64,000 bases of DNA, taken from assembly GCA_001724355.1 (NCBI GenBank), contig MEEF01000010.1:62001-126000 (forward strand). Reading direction: 5' to 3'. The notes under the pieces are model-generated. The model did not search any database and was not told the DNA's origin. It saw nothing but the letters and a program-made list of their open reading frames with translations. A program made the position numbers and the translations under genes. Shown here piece by piece: positions 1 through 11,435 of the stretch (positions are counted from its first letter, which is position 1; every line of letters starts with the position of its first letter). Source of the DNA: Mesorhizobium sp. SCN 65-20. GTDB taxonomy: Bacteria > Pseudomonadota > Alphaproteobacteria > Rhizobiales > Rhizobiaceae.

Positions 1-1
1 C

Positions 2-901
2 AGGCTGTTCCTGATCGAGCCGCAACCCTACGAATTGGCGCTGGAGCAGGCCAAGGCCGGGCAGGCCTCGGCTGACGCCTCGAGCAAGCAATCCGGCGCC
101 GAATACAAGCGGCAGCAGGACCTGCTCACCCAGAAGGTGATTTCCCAGTCGTCCGCCGACCAGGCCGCGGCTGCCGCCCAGGTCGACGTCGCCAAGCAGC
201 AGCAGGCAGCAGTCGACATCAAGCAGGCCGAGCTCAATCTGAGCTATACCGAGGTCAAGGCGCCCTTCGATGGCATCGTGACCGCGCGCGAAGTGTCGCT
301 AGGCGAGCTCGTCGGTGCCGGCAGCGCCACGACGCTTGCGACTATCGTTCAGCTCGCCCCGATCTACGTCAATTTCAACGTCAGCGAGCAGGACGTGCTG
401 CGGGTGCGCGCGGCCATGGCCAAGCGCGGCATGACGGCCCAGGATCTGAAGAAGGTGTCGGTCGAAGTCGGGCTGCAGAGCGAGACGGGCTATCCCCATA
501 AAGGCAACATGGACTACGCCGCTCCGGAGGTGACCTCGTCCACCGGGACGCTGGCTGCGCGCGCCGTGTTTGCCAATGAGAACCGCCAACTGCTGCCGGG
601 CTATTTTGTCCGCATCAGGGTGCCTCTCGGCGAGGATCCCGACATGCTGCTCGTTCCCGACCGGGCCATAGGCACCGATCAGGGCGGCCGCTACGTGCTC
701 GTTGCCGGCAAGGACGACATGGTTGAACAGCGCCCGGTCGAGATCGGGCAACTGGTCGGCCAGTTGCGGGTGATCGCCTCCGGCATCAAGGAAGACGACC
801 GCGTGCTGGTCTCCGGCCTGCTGACGGCCGTGCCCGGCCAGAAGATCGAACCCCAGACGAAGACACTCGAGGCGGCCGCGGCGGACGGCGGCGCGCAATG
901 A
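2..901 (+). CDS. RND efflux periplasmic adaptor (HlyD/MexA-type), 5' truncated by window edge
   Basis: Frame is open from the window edge; motifs LNLSYTEVKAPFDGIVTAREVSLGELV and LLPGYFVRIRVPL are typical of membrane fusion proteins; ATGA overlap with the RND pump gene. Confidence 0.9.
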   Translation, partial: RLFLIEPQPYELALEQAKAGQASADASSKQSGAEYKRQQDLLTQKVISQSSADQAAAAAQVDVAKQQQAAVDIKQAELNLSYTEVKAPFDGIVTAREVSLGELVGAGSATTLATIVQLAPIYVNFNVSEQDVLRVRAAMAKRGMTAQDLKKVSVEVGLQSETGYPHKGNMDYAAPEVTSSTGTLAARAVFANENRQLLPGYFVRIRVPLGEDPDMLLVPDRAIGTDQGGRYVLVAGKDDMVEQRPVEIGQLVGQLRVIASGIKEDDRVLVSGLLTAVPGQKIEPQTKTLEAAAADGGAQ

Positions 902-3900
902 TCTCGAAGTTCTTCATCGAGCGGCCGGTTCTCGCAAACGTCATCGCCATCCTCATCGTCGTGATCGGCATCGTCTCCCTCTATTCGCTGCCAGTGGCGC
1001 AATATCCGGACGTGGTGCCGCCAACCGTTTCGGTGACGACCCGCTACCCGGGTGCCAGCGCGCGCACGGTAATTGACACCGTGGCGTTGCCGATCGAGCA
1101 GCAGGTGAACGGCGTGGAGGGCATGATCTACATGCAGTCCTTCGCGGCGTCGGACGGCAGCTACAACCTGACGGTGACCTTCGCGATCGGCACTGACCTG
1201 GACCAGGCGCAGGTCTTGGTGCAGAACCGGGTGTCCGCGGCCCTGGCCTCGCTTCCGCAGGCGGTGCAGGTGCAGGGCGTCACCGTGCAGAAGAAGTCGA
1301 CCGCGATCCTGGAGATCGTGACGCTCACTGCCCAGGACGGGAAGAGGTATGACAGCCTCTATCTCAGCAACTATGCGACGATCCGGCTCCGGGACGAGAT
1401 TTCGCGCCTGCCGGGCGTGGGCAATGTCAGCGTTTTCGGTGCCGGACAATATTCCATGCGCGTCTGGCTCGATCCCGACAAGATGCAGGCGCGCGGCCTT
1501 GCCGTGCAGGACGTCATCCAGGCGCTGCAGCAGCAGAGCGAGCAGGTCACCGCGGGCCAGGTCGGCGCCCCGCCGGCACCCGACGGCACGTCTTTCCAGT
1601 ACACGATAGAGGTCACCAGCCGGCTGGACGATCCAAGCCAGTTCGACGACGTGATCGTCAAGACCGGCTCGGAAGGCGACCTGACGCGGGTGCGCGACAT
1701 CGGTCGCGTCGAGCTCGGTGCGCAGACCTATGGACAGTTCTTCAACGTCGACGGCCAGCAGGCCGCGGGCATGGCAGTTTTCCTGTCGCCTGGCGCCAAT
1801 GCGCTCGACGTTGCCGGGCGCGTCGAGGCCCGGATGAAGGAGCTGTCGCGGGAATTTCCGCAAGGAATGCAATACGCGATCCCCTTCAACACGACGATCT
1901 TCGTCAGCCAGGCGATTAACGAGGTTTACAAGACGCTGCTCGAGGCCGCCGTGCTGGTGCTCATCGTCATCCTCGTGTTCCTGCAGGACTGGAGGGCCAT
2001 GCTGGTGCCCGCGACGACCGTTCCGGTGACCATCATCGGGGCGTTTGCCGCGATGATTGCACTCGGCTTCTCGGTCAACCTGTCCACCTTGTTCGCCGTC
2101 GTGCTCGCCATCGGCATCGTCGTGGATGATGCGATCGTGGTGGTGGAGAGGGCCGCGCACAACATGGAGCGCGGCATGAACGGCCACGACGCGTCGATCG
2201 CCGCGATGGCAGCACTTTTCGGACCGATCATCGGCATTACGCTGGTGCTGATGGCCGTGTTCCTGCCGGCAGCTTTCTTGCCGGGCCTCACGGGCAGGAT
2301 GTATGCGCAATTCGCGCTGGTCATAGCGGCTACCGCCCTGATCAGCGCCATCAATGCAGCGACATTGAAGCCGACGCAATGCGCGACCTGGCTCAGGCGC
2401 CCGGTCCCTCCCGAACAGCGCAATGCCTTCTATCGCGGCTTCAACGCCGTCTACCAGCGCATGGAGGACGGCTATGTGAGGCTGATCGCAGCCATGGTGC
2501 GCCACAGCGCCGTGGCAGTCGCAATCGCGCTGCTGATCATAGCGGCGGCCGGTTACGGCATGTCACGGGTCGCCACCGGCTTCATCCCGGTCGAGGACCA
2601 GGGTTACATGCTCGCCTCCGTCCGGCTGCCCGACGGCGCTTCGCTGGGCCGGACGCAGGAAACTCTCCAGCAGATGTCGACGATTGCCAAGGCAACGCCC
2701 GGCGTCGACCAGGTGGTGACGATCGCCGGCGTCTCGGCGCTCGACAACAACGCCCCGCTCGCCAATGCCGGGGTTGCCTACATCATCCTCAAGGACTGGA
2801 GCCTGCGCGGGAAGGGCGAGGACCTGCTGTCCCTGTACACGACGCTCAACAAAGACCTGTCCGCGGTTGAGGACGGCACAGTTCTGGTGCTGCCGCCGCC
2901 ACCAATCCAGGGCATCGGCAACGCGGCGGGCTTCACCATGCAGGTCGAACTCCGCGATGGCAGTTTCGATCTCGCCAAACTCCAGAGCGCGGCCAACGCC
3001 ATCGTGAAAACCGCTGAAACGCAGTCGGGCATCCAGCGGGTCTGGGCCCCGTTCAGCGCCAACGTCCCGCAGTATCGCGTCGAGATCGATCGCGAGAAGG
3101 TGCAGACGCTGGGACTGACAACCGACCTGGTGTTTCAAACCCTCGCCGGATATCTCGGCTCCAGCTATGTCAGCCAGTTCAACAAGTTCGGGCGGGTATT
3201 TCAGATCTATGTGCAGGGCGATTCGGAATTCCGGCTGACGCCCGAGAACATCGCCAACCTGACTGTGCGCAACCAGCATGGCGACATGATCCCGATCGGT
3301 ACGGTGCTGACCATCTCGCCGAGCGTCGGCCCTTCGCTGATCAGCCTCTACAATCTCTACCCGTCGGCCTCGGTCGTCGGCGTGCCGGCAACCGGGTTCT
3401 CGTCGGGCGACGCAATCAAGCTCATGGAGGAGATTGCCGCCGACACCTTGCCGGCCGGAACCGGCTTCGACTGGACGGCGCTGTCGTTCCAGGAAAAGCT
3501 CGTCGGCAACCAGATCTACCTGGTCTTCGCCCTGGCGCTGCTGCTCGTCTATCTGGTCCTTGCCGGCCAGTACGAGAGCTGGTTCGCGCCGATCTCCGTC
3601 TTGCTGGCAGCGCCGCTGTCGCTGGTCGGACCGGTCCTTGTGCTGACCGGCGCCGGCGTGGACAACAACCTGTACGTCCAGATCGGCCTCATCCTCCTGC
3701 TTGCGCTGTCGGCCAAGAACGCGATCCTCATCGTCGAGGTGGCGCGTGAGCTGCGCGCCGCAGGTAAGCCGATCGTCGAGTCCGCGGTCGAAGCCGCGCG
3801 TTCGCGCTTCCGTCCCATCCTGATGACCTCCTTCGCCTTCATCCTCGGCGTTGCTCCTCTGGTGGTGGCGACCGGGGCGGGCGCCAGCGCACGCAGATCG

Positions 3901-4050
3901 ATCGGCATTACGGTCTTTTCCGGCATGATCGCCTCGACCTGCCTTGCCGTCCTGTTCGTGCCCTCGTTCTTCGTGGTCCTGCAGCGCTTCGAGGAGTGGA
4001 GAAGCGCGCGGCGAAAGAAGCGCGAAATCAGCAGCGCCCATCCCAGCTGA
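898..4050 (+). CDS. RND multidrug efflux permease (AcrB/MexB-type HAE1 family)
   Basis: 1050 aa; MISKFFIERPVLANVIAILIVV N-terminus, IGIVVDDAIVVVE and SAKNAILIVEVA motifs. Confidence 0.95.
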   Translation: MISKFFIERPVLANVIAILIVVIGIVSLYSLPVAQYPDVVPPTVSVTTRYPGASARTVIDTVALPIEQQVNGVEGMIYMQSFAASDGSYNLTVTFAIGTDLDQAQVLVQNRVSAALASLPQAVQVQGVTVQKKSTAILEIVTLTAQDGKRYDSLYLSNYATIRLRDEISRLPGVGNVSVFGAGQYSMRVWLDPDKMQARGLAVQDVIQALQQQSEQVTAGQVGAPPAPDGTSFQYTIEVTSRLDDPSQFDDVIVKTGSEGDLTRVRDIGRVELGAQTYGQFFNVDGQQAAGMAVFLSPGANALDVAGRVEARMKELSREFPQGMQYAIPFNTTIFVSQAINEVYKTLLEAAVLVLIVILVFLQDWRAMLVPATTVPVTIIGAFAAMIALGFSVNLSTLFAVVLAIGIVVDDAIVVVERAAHNMERGMNGHDASIAAMAALFGPIIGITLVLMAVFLPAAFLPGLTGRMYAQFALVIAATALISAINAATLKPTQCATWLRRPVPPEQRNAFYRGFNAVYQRMEDGYVRLIAAMVRHSAVAVAIALLIIAAAGYGMSRVATGFIPVEDQGYMLASVRLPDGASLGRTQETLQQMSTIAKATPGVDQVVTIAGVSALDNNAPLANAGVAYIILKDWSLRGKGEDLLSLYTTLNKDLSAVEDGTVLVLPPPPIQGIGNAAGFTMQVELRDGSFDLAKLQSAANAIVKTAETQSGIQRVWAPFSANVPQYRVEIDREKVQTLGLTTDLVFQTLAGYLGSSYVSQFNKFGRVFQIYVQGDSEFRLTPENIANLTVRNQHGDMIPIGTVLTISPSVGPSLISLYNLYPSASVVGVPATGFSSGDAIKLMEEIAADTLPAGTGFDWTALSFQEKLVGNQIYLVFALALLLVYLVLAGQYESWFAPISVLLAAPLSLVGPVLVLTGAGVDNNLYVQIGLILLLALSAKNAILIVEVARELRAAGKPIVESAVEAARSRFRPILMTSFAFILGVAPLVVATGAGASARRSIGITVFSGMIASTCLAVLFVPSFFVVLQRFEEWRSARRKKREISSAHPS

Positions 4051-4095
4051 GCTTGCGCCCGCGCGCCAATGAGCTCCGGCACCCGGTTCGGTCCG

Positions 4096-4485
4096 CTAGC
4101 CGGCTTGCTTGTCCGCCTCGTCTAGGTCGTGGAGTACCCGCGACAAGACGTCGGAAAGCCTCGAATAGAAGGCCGCGACTATCGGGTTCTCCGGCAGTAG
4201 GGTCAGTGGGGCCTCCCGCACGGATCCTTCGTCGCTTCCTTCCAGCAAGCCCAGGTCCGTGAGCACCGCGACTCGTTCCGCCACGGTTTCGCGAGGGAGG
4301 TGAGTGAGCTCGGCGAGGGTTGCGGTGTCGGCCGGCCTGCCTTCGTATTCGCACAGGCGGATCGCACAACTGACGATCGCAACTTCCGGCGGCATGGGAA
4401 GTGCGGCGGCCACCTCGCGAAGCCCGAGAAGTCCCCTGAGCAACGCCACGCGTCTCAAGCGCTCTTTCGGTGATATGTCCGCCAT
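4096..4485 (-). CDS. Small MarR-like/winged-helix regulator candidate
   Basis: Likely start MADISPKERLRRV preceded by GGAGGGAG; helix-turn-helix-like segment TLAELTHLPRETVAERVAVLTDLGLLE. Confidence 0.55.
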   Translation of the reverse strand: MADISPKERLRRVALLRGLLGLREVAAALPMPPEVAIVSCAIRLCEYEGRPADTATLAELTHLPRETVAERVAVLTDLGLLEGSDEGSVREAPLTLLPENPIVAAFYSRLSDVLSRVLHDLDEADKQAG

Positions 4486-4649
4486 CGCTCCCTCCGGAAT
4501 GGTTTGAAACAATTCTCCTGTGATGCCCGGTTCGTCGAGGCAGCCGTCGCCTACCTCCGATTGCGGAGCCTACGATACCTTACATTGGCGAGAAATCAGA
4601 GCGGCATGGCAGCCCTGAATCCGGGCGTTCAGGTGAGCGGAAACAAATA

Positions 4650-4671
4650 CGGGCGCCAAAGGGCGCCCGTT
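4650..4671 (-). terminator. Rho-independent-like terminator of the tct operon
   Basis: ACGGGCGCC-CTTT-GGCGCCCGT (9-bp perfect stem) followed by ATTTGTTT on the minus strand, just past the tctA stop. Confidence 0.7.
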
Positions 4672-4695
4672 GCATGGATGTCCAAGCCGATTGCC

Positions 4696-6204
4696 TCAGT
4701 CTTCCTCGACGAAGACCTCGTCGCGCTTCTTGCGAACCGCCGGCAGCAGCACCACCACCAGCACGGCGGCGGCGATGGCGAGCAGAAGGGCGCTGATCGG
4801 GCGCGTGACGAAGGTCGTCGGGTCGCCGCGCGACAGGATCATGGCGCGGCGCAGGTTTTCCTCAAGCAGGGGACCTAGCACGAAGCCGAGCAGCAGCGGC
4901 GCCGGCTCGCAGCGCAGCTTCACCAGCGCGTAGCCGATGAGGCCGAAGAACGCGACCGCGTAGAGGTCGAAGACGTTGGAGTTCACGCTGTAGACGCCGA
5001 TCGAGCAGAACGCCATGATGATCGGGAACAGCACGTAGTACGGCACCGTGAGCAGCTTCACCCACAACCCGATGAGCGGCAGGTTGAGGATGATCAGCAT
5101 CAGATTGCCGATCCACATCGAGGCGATGATGCCCCAGAACAGCGCCGGTTGCTCTGTGGCGACGTTCGGACCGGGGACGATGCCCTGGATGATCATCGCG
5201 CCGATCATCAGCGCCATGACCGGGTTGGCCGGGATGCCGAGCGTCAACATCGGGATGAAGGAAGTCTGCGCACCGGCATTGTTGGCCGATTCCGGACCGG
5301 CGACACCGGCGACCGCACCCTTTCCGAACTCTTCCGGGTTCTTGGAGACGCGCTTTTCCACCGTGTAGGAGGCAAACGCCGCGAGGATCGCGCCGCCGCC
5401 GGGCAGGATACCGAGCGCCGAGCCGATGGCCGTGCCGCGCAGGATGGGGGCGGCCATGGCCTTGAAATCCTCGCGCGACGGCATCAGGCCGGACACCTTG
5501 GCCATCAGCACTTCGCGGGTCTTCTCGCTTTCGAGGTTGCGCAGGATCTCGGCGATGCCGAAGACACCGACGGCGACCGCGACGAAGTTGAGCCCGTCGG
5601 CATACTCGCGGATGCCCAGCGTGAAGCGCGGCGTGCCGGTGTAGATATCGGTGCCGACGAGGCCGAGCAGCAGCCCGAGCACCACCATGGCCAGCGCCTT
5701 GACGATGGAGCCGTGGGCGAGCGCTATGGACGAGACCAGGCCCACCACCATCAGCGAGAAGTATTCGGCCGCGCCGAACTGCAGCGCGATCGCGGTCAGC
5801 GGCGGGGCGAAGATGGCGACCAGGAAGGTCGACACAGTGCCGGCGAAGAAGGAGCCGATGGCGGCGATGGCGAGTGCCGCACCGGCACGGCCGCGGCGGG
5901 CCATCTGGTAGCCGTCGATGGCCGTCACCGCCGACGAGGATTCGCCCGGCATGTTGATCAGGATGGCCGTGGTCGAGCCGCCATACTGCGCGCCGTAGTA
6001 GATGCCGGCGAGCATGATCAGCGAAGACACCGGATCGCCGATCTGGAAGGTGATCGGCAGCAGCATGGCGATGGTGGCGGTGGCGCCGATGCCGGGCAGA
6101 ACGCCGATGAGCGTGCCGAGCAGCACACCGATCAGGCAGAAGCCGAGATTGGCGATGGTCGAGGCGGTCGAGAAGCCGAGCGCGAGGTTGCTGAAGAGTT
6201 CCAC
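4696..6204 (-). CDS. tctA: Tripartite tricarboxylate transporter permease TctA
   Basis: 502 aa, GVLPGIGATATIAMLLP and PGESSSAVTAIDGYQMARRGRAGAAL motifs; GTG start after GAGGAGG. Confidence 0.93.
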   Translation of the reverse strand: MELFSNLALGFSTASTIANLGFCLIGVLLGTLIGVLPGIGATATIAMLLPITFQIGDPVSSLIMLAGIYYGAQYGGSTTAILINMPGESSSAVTAIDGYQMARRGRAGAALAIAAIGSFFAGTVSTFLVAIFAPPLTAIALQFGAAEYFSLMVVGLVSSIALAHGSIVKALAMVVLGLLLGLVGTDIYTGTPRFTLGIREYADGLNFVAVAVGVFGIAEILRNLESEKTREVLMAKVSGLMPSREDFKAMAAPILRGTAIGSALGILPGGGAILAAFASYTVEKRVSKNPEEFGKGAVAGVAGPESANNAGAQTSFIPMLTLGIPANPVMALMIGAMIIQGIVPGPNVATEQPALFWGIIASMWIGNLMLIILNLPLIGLWVKLLTVPYYVLFPIIMAFCSIGVYSVNSNVFDLYAVAFFGLIGYALVKLRCEPAPLLLGFVLGPLLEENLRRAMILSRGDPTTFVTRPISALLLAIAAAVLVVVLLPAVRKKRDEVFVEED

Positions 6205-6217
6205 TGAGATGTCCTCC

Positions 6218-6679
6218 TCAGAACGGCAGCCAGGGGCCGAAGCGCTGGAAGGGCAGGCCGAGCGCGTAGCTGAACACCATGACCGAGAACAGCGTCACCA
6301 GGGCGGAGAGCACGATCGCACCCAGCGGCTTCATGCGAGACGAGGCGAAGGCGGCGATCAGGCAGGTAATGAACAGCGACGGCACGAAGCCGAGCCCGCG
6401 CACGGTCAGTCCGAAGAAGACCGGCGCCGGCAGGATGAAGGCCATGCCACGCCAGGCGATCGGGCCGATGGGCTCTCCTGCAACGCGGGTTGCCTGGACG
6501 ATGATGATGAGCCCGAGGAGAACCAGCACCAGCGACAGCACCAGCGGAAAGTAGCCGGGTCCCATGCGCAGCGAGGTGCCGAGTTCGAGCCCCAGTGACT
6601 GGTAGGCGAAGAAGGCGCCGGTCGCGGTGAGCAGCGCGCCGCAGGCTCCGTTGGTGGGATCTATGGAAAGCTTGTTCAT
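6218..6679 (-). CDS. tctB: Tripartite tricarboxylate transporter small subunit TctB
   Basis: Small four-helix membrane protein immediately upstream of tctA. Confidence 0.85.
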   Translation of the reverse strand: MNKLSIDPTNGACGALLTATGAFFAYQSLGLELGTSLRMGPGYFPLVLSLVLVLLGLIIIVQATRVAGEPIGPIAWRGMAFILPAPVFFGLTVRGLGFVPSLFITCLIAAFASSRMKPLGAIVLSALVTLFSVMVFSYALGLPFQRFGPWLPF

Positions 6680-6713
6680 CGGCTGATCGCCTCTTTGGAT
6701 GGCTGGAAACGCC

Positions 6714-6873
6714 GCCCCTCATCCGCCTGCCGGCACCTTCTCCCCGTTATGACGGGGAGAAGGGACTTGGCATCAGCGGCCGCGCAGAAGTCGGCGACGC
6801 TGGCGAAGTGGTGTGCGGCAGTCTGCCTTCTCCCCGAAGGCGGGGAGAAGGGGCCGGCAGGCGGATGAGGGGC
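6714..6873. repeat. RIME/REP-like palindromic intergenic element
   Basis: Outer arms GCCCCTCATCCGCCTGCCGGC and GCCGGCAGGCGGATGAGGGGC are inverted; each arm carries an inner CTTCTCCCCG..CGGGGAGAAGG hairpin. Confidence 0.85.
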
Positions 6874-6917
6874 AGCTGTCGAAATCAGCGGTGCCCTTCC
6901 GCAACTGCCGTCCGGCC

Positions 6918-7895
6918 TTAGTCGGCGTACTGGCCCGCAGCCTCGATGATCGGCTTCCAGCGCGCGATCTCGCCTTCGAGCTTGGTCTTGAGCGCGGCCG
7001 GCGTGGCGTCGGCTTCCGGCGACGGCACGGTGCCGAGTTCGGCGAAGCGGGCCACGACGTTCGGGTCCTTGAGTGCCGCTTGCAGCGACTTCGACAGGCG
7101 CTCGGTCACCTCGGCAGGCGTGCCCTTCGGTGCATACACGCCGTGCCAGATGCCAACTTCCATGCCCTCCAGGCCGCCTTCCTTGGTGGTCGGCACGTCC
7201 TTCAGCACGTCGAGCCGGGCTGGCGAGGTCACGGCATAGGCCTTGATGGTGCCGCCCTGGATCTGCTTCGTGGTGTTGGTGGTCTGGTCGCACATGATGT
7301 CGACCTGGCCGCCCAGCAAGTCGGTCATCGCCGGGCCCGTGCCCTTGTAGGGAACGGTAACCAGCGGCGTACCGATGGAGCTCATGAACAGCATGCCGCA
7401 CAGGTGCGACGCCGCGCCGATACCGGCATTGGCGACGGTGACGGTGTCCTTGTTGGCCTTGGCATAGTCGACCAGACCCTTGAGATCGGTCGGCTCGAGA
7501 TCCTTGCGGGCGACGATCGTCATCGGAACTTCGGTGACGAGGCCGACATATTCGAAGGCGTTCAGCGTGTCGTAGGCGAGCTTGCGGTAGAGAGTGGCGC
7601 TGGTGGCCATGCCGATATGGTGGAGCAGCAGCGTGTAGCCGTCCGGATCGGCACTGGCGACGCGGCCGGCACCCAGCGTGCCACCGGCACCGCCGACGTT
7701 CTCGACGATGACCTGCTGGCCGAGGTCCTTGGACATCGATTCGGCGACGAGACGGGTGACGGTATCGGTCGGGCCGCCGGCCGAGAACGGAACGACGACG
7801 GTAATGGTGCGCTCGGGGTAGCTCTGCGCGTCAGCGGCGAGCGGGAAAATGGCAACGGTAGCGGCAGTCGCCAGCGAGGCGAAAAGTTTCTTCAC
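6918..7895 (-). CDS. tctC: Tripartite tricarboxylate transporter substrate-binding protein (Bug/TctC family)
   Basis: Likely GTG start at 7895 after GGGAGGAAAT; signal peptide VKKLFASLATAATVAIFPLAADAQ; YPERTITVVVPFSAGGPTDTVTR. Confidence 0.9.
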   Translation of the reverse strand: MKKLFASLATAATVAIFPLAADAQSYPERTITVVVPFSAGGPTDTVTRLVAESMSKDLGQQVIVENVGGAGGTLGAGRVASADPDGYTLLLHHIGMATSATLYRKLAYDTLNAFEYVGLVTEVPMTIVARKDLEPTDLKGLVDYAKANKDTVTVANAGIGAASHLCGMLFMSSIGTPLVTVPYKGTGPAMTDLLGGQVDIMCDQTTNTTKQIQGGTIKAYAVTSPARLDVLKDVPTTKEGGLEGMEVGIWHGVYAPKGTPAEVTERLSKSLQAALKDPNVVARFAELGTVPSPEADATPAALKTKLEGEIARWKPIIEAAGQYAD

Positions 7896-7981
7896 GGATT
7901 TCCTCCCAGGGTCTTGTTCGTGACCTCCACCCGCGCCAACGACCCTCCCGGCACCGGCAGTGGATTGCCAATTAGGGCGAG

Positions 7982-7997
7982 GGCAGGCCGCGTTCCG
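7982..7997 (-). promoter_or_regulatory. Candidate sigma54 (-24/-12) promoter of tctCBA
   Basis: Minus strand CGGAACGCGGCCTGCC: GG-N10-GC spacing, close to TGGCACG-N4-TTGC. Confidence 0.4.
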
Positions 7998-8080
7998 CAA
8001 CGTGCGTGATCGGTTGCCGGCGGCTAAAAGATGATCTCGGAGCAGGTGATGGGTGGAATCGGTAACATCGGCTTGGTGGC

Positions 8081-8100
8081 ATGTGTGGAATTCCACACAT
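8081..8100. promoter_or_regulatory. 20-bp perfect palindrome, candidate DctD-type upstream activating site
   Basis: ATGTGTGGAATTCCACACAT is self-complementary; lies between the dctD stop and the tctC start, about 120 bp upstream of the predicted TSS. Confidence 0.55.
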
Positions 8101-8110
8101 CGGGTCGGCT

Positions 8111-9465
<1,355 letters not shown>

Positions 9466-9469
<4 letters not shown>

Positions 9470-11208
9470 TCCGCCGCCTCGCGGACGGACGATCTCGCTG
9501 CGTCGAGTTCGATTGTGAACAAGGCCCCGCCTTCCGGATGATTCACCACGCCAAGACTCCCTCCGAAGTCCTTGACGATATTGTAGGAAATCGAAAGGCC
9601 CAATCCAAGGCCCTTGCCGACGCCCTTGGTAGAGAAGAACGGGTCGAAGATGCGGTCTGCGACTGCGGCTGGCACGCCCGGCCCATGGTCGCGGATGGAA
9701 ATGGTGACCTTGCCGCCCTTGCGGCGGGCCGAAAGCTCGATGCGCCGGTCGGCACGGCCCTCGACGGCGTCGGCGGCGTTGGTGATGATGTTGACCAGGA
9801 CCTGCTGCAGGCGCACCGACCCGGCCTTGACCGCTAATGGCGTCTGTCCGAGGTCGACCATCAGGGTGGCATCAGCCGCCTTGAGCCGCCAGGCCACGAT
9901 CTCCTGGGTGTCGCGCACGACCTCGTCGAGGCCGACCGCCCCGAGCTTCTGGTTGGGCTTGCGGGCGAAGTTCCTGAGATGCCGGCTGATGGACGCCATG
10001 CGGTCGGCGAGGCTCGAAATACGCGAGATGTTGTCGCGCGCTTCATCGATGCGGGCACGTTCGATCAGCACCGCCGCATTGTCGGCATAGGTTTTCACCG
10101 CCGCGAGCGGCTGGTTGAACTCATGCGACAGCGCTGCCGACATCTGCCCGAGTGCTGCGAGCTTGCCGGCCTGGATGAGGTCTGCCTGGGTCTGGCGCAA
10201 CTGCTGCTCGGTGGCCCGCCGCTCGGCGACCTCCGTCTCCAGCCGGGTGTTGACGAGCGCGAGGTCGGAGGTGCGCTCCTCGACCCGGCGTTCGAGTTCG
10301 TGCTGGGCCGACTGCTGCAACTGCAGGCGCTCGGCGAGGCGGGCGCGTCGCTGCAGGATCACCGCGCCGCCCAGCGTGGCGAGGCTGAGCGCGAGCAGGG
10401 CGGAAATCACGGCGGTCAACGCCTGGGCATGGGCGGAGGACGTGTCGGCGAGGACGCGAACGGTCCACCCTTCTTCCGGCATTTCCTCCGCGAGTTCGAT
10501 GAATTCGCGCGTCCGTCCGCCTTCCTCGACGCGCATCAGCGGATGGCCGCCTTCCGATTTCGCTTTGCTGACGGGCAATTCGCGCAGCATCTCGTCGGCG
10601 TAGCGGCGCGACGCCTCGGTGCGCGCCAGGCGCTCGGGCGTCAGCGGCAGGAGACCGGCGTAGAGCCACTGCGGCCGCCCGGTCATGAAGATGATGCCCT
10701 CGGGATCGGTGACGATGATCTCCTGCTCGCCCCCTTTCCACGAGGACTCGATGCCGTCGATGTCGACCTTGAAGACGACGACGCCTCGGATCTCCATGCC
10801 GATCCGGATCGGGGAGGAAAAATAGTAGCCGCGCTTCAGCGACGTCGTGCCGAGAGCGAAGAAGCGCCCGAGATTGCCGCGGATCGCGTCCTGGTAGTAG
10901 GGACGGTAGGAGAAGTTCTCGCCGACGAAGCTGATCGGCTGGTCGTAGTTGCTGGCTGCAATGGTGTCGCCGCCGGGGGTCAGGACGTAGATATCCGAAG
11001 ACTTGAGCAGCGCGTTGATTTCCTTCAGGTAATCGTTGGCGCGGGCGCGCAGCCAGGCATTGTCCGGGTCGCTGACGAGGTCCTTGATGTCGTCATGATC
11101 GGCGATGAGTTCGGGCAGCGGCTCGTAGCGGCTCATGTGGCCGGCGAGGGCGGCGACGGCGAGGCGCAACGTCGTCTCGCCGCGCGCGGCGGCCTCGTCC
11201 ATGTACAT
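9466..11208 (-). CDS. dctB: Sensor histidine kinase, DctB family (N-terminal anchor apparently out of frame, see findings)
   Basis: PAS-like sensor region, ALSHEFNQPLAAVKTYADNA H-box, GKGLGLGLSISYNIV; first in-frame start lacks the expected N-terminal TM segment. Confidence 0.85.
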
Positions 11209-11435
11209 GCGGCGGCAAGCCTGCCGCCGAGGACGACGATCGCCAGCGCGAGAGCGGCAAGGGCAAGGCCGGGCAGGACCCAGCGGCGACCTCTAAGAAA
11301 CTGCGGCATCGGTTGGAGCTAACCCATCTTCGGGGTCCGAAGTATAGCGGCGCGTGGCAACGAGACAACCAAGCCCCTGTTTTCCCGCGCGGCATTCGCT
11401 ACAGTCGAGGTGAAAGAACACAGGATTCCCCCGAC

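Noticed and set aside
691-4041. Long minus-strand ORFs (604 and 492 aa) opposite the RND permease
   Set aside because: Antisense to a clear AcrB-type gene; Arg/His-rich composition typical of high-GC shadow ORFs.
11093-11395. 100-aa minus ORF near the dctB/ade divergent region
   Set aside because: No homology or plausible RBS; Arg-rich shadow frame overlapping dctB N-terminus.
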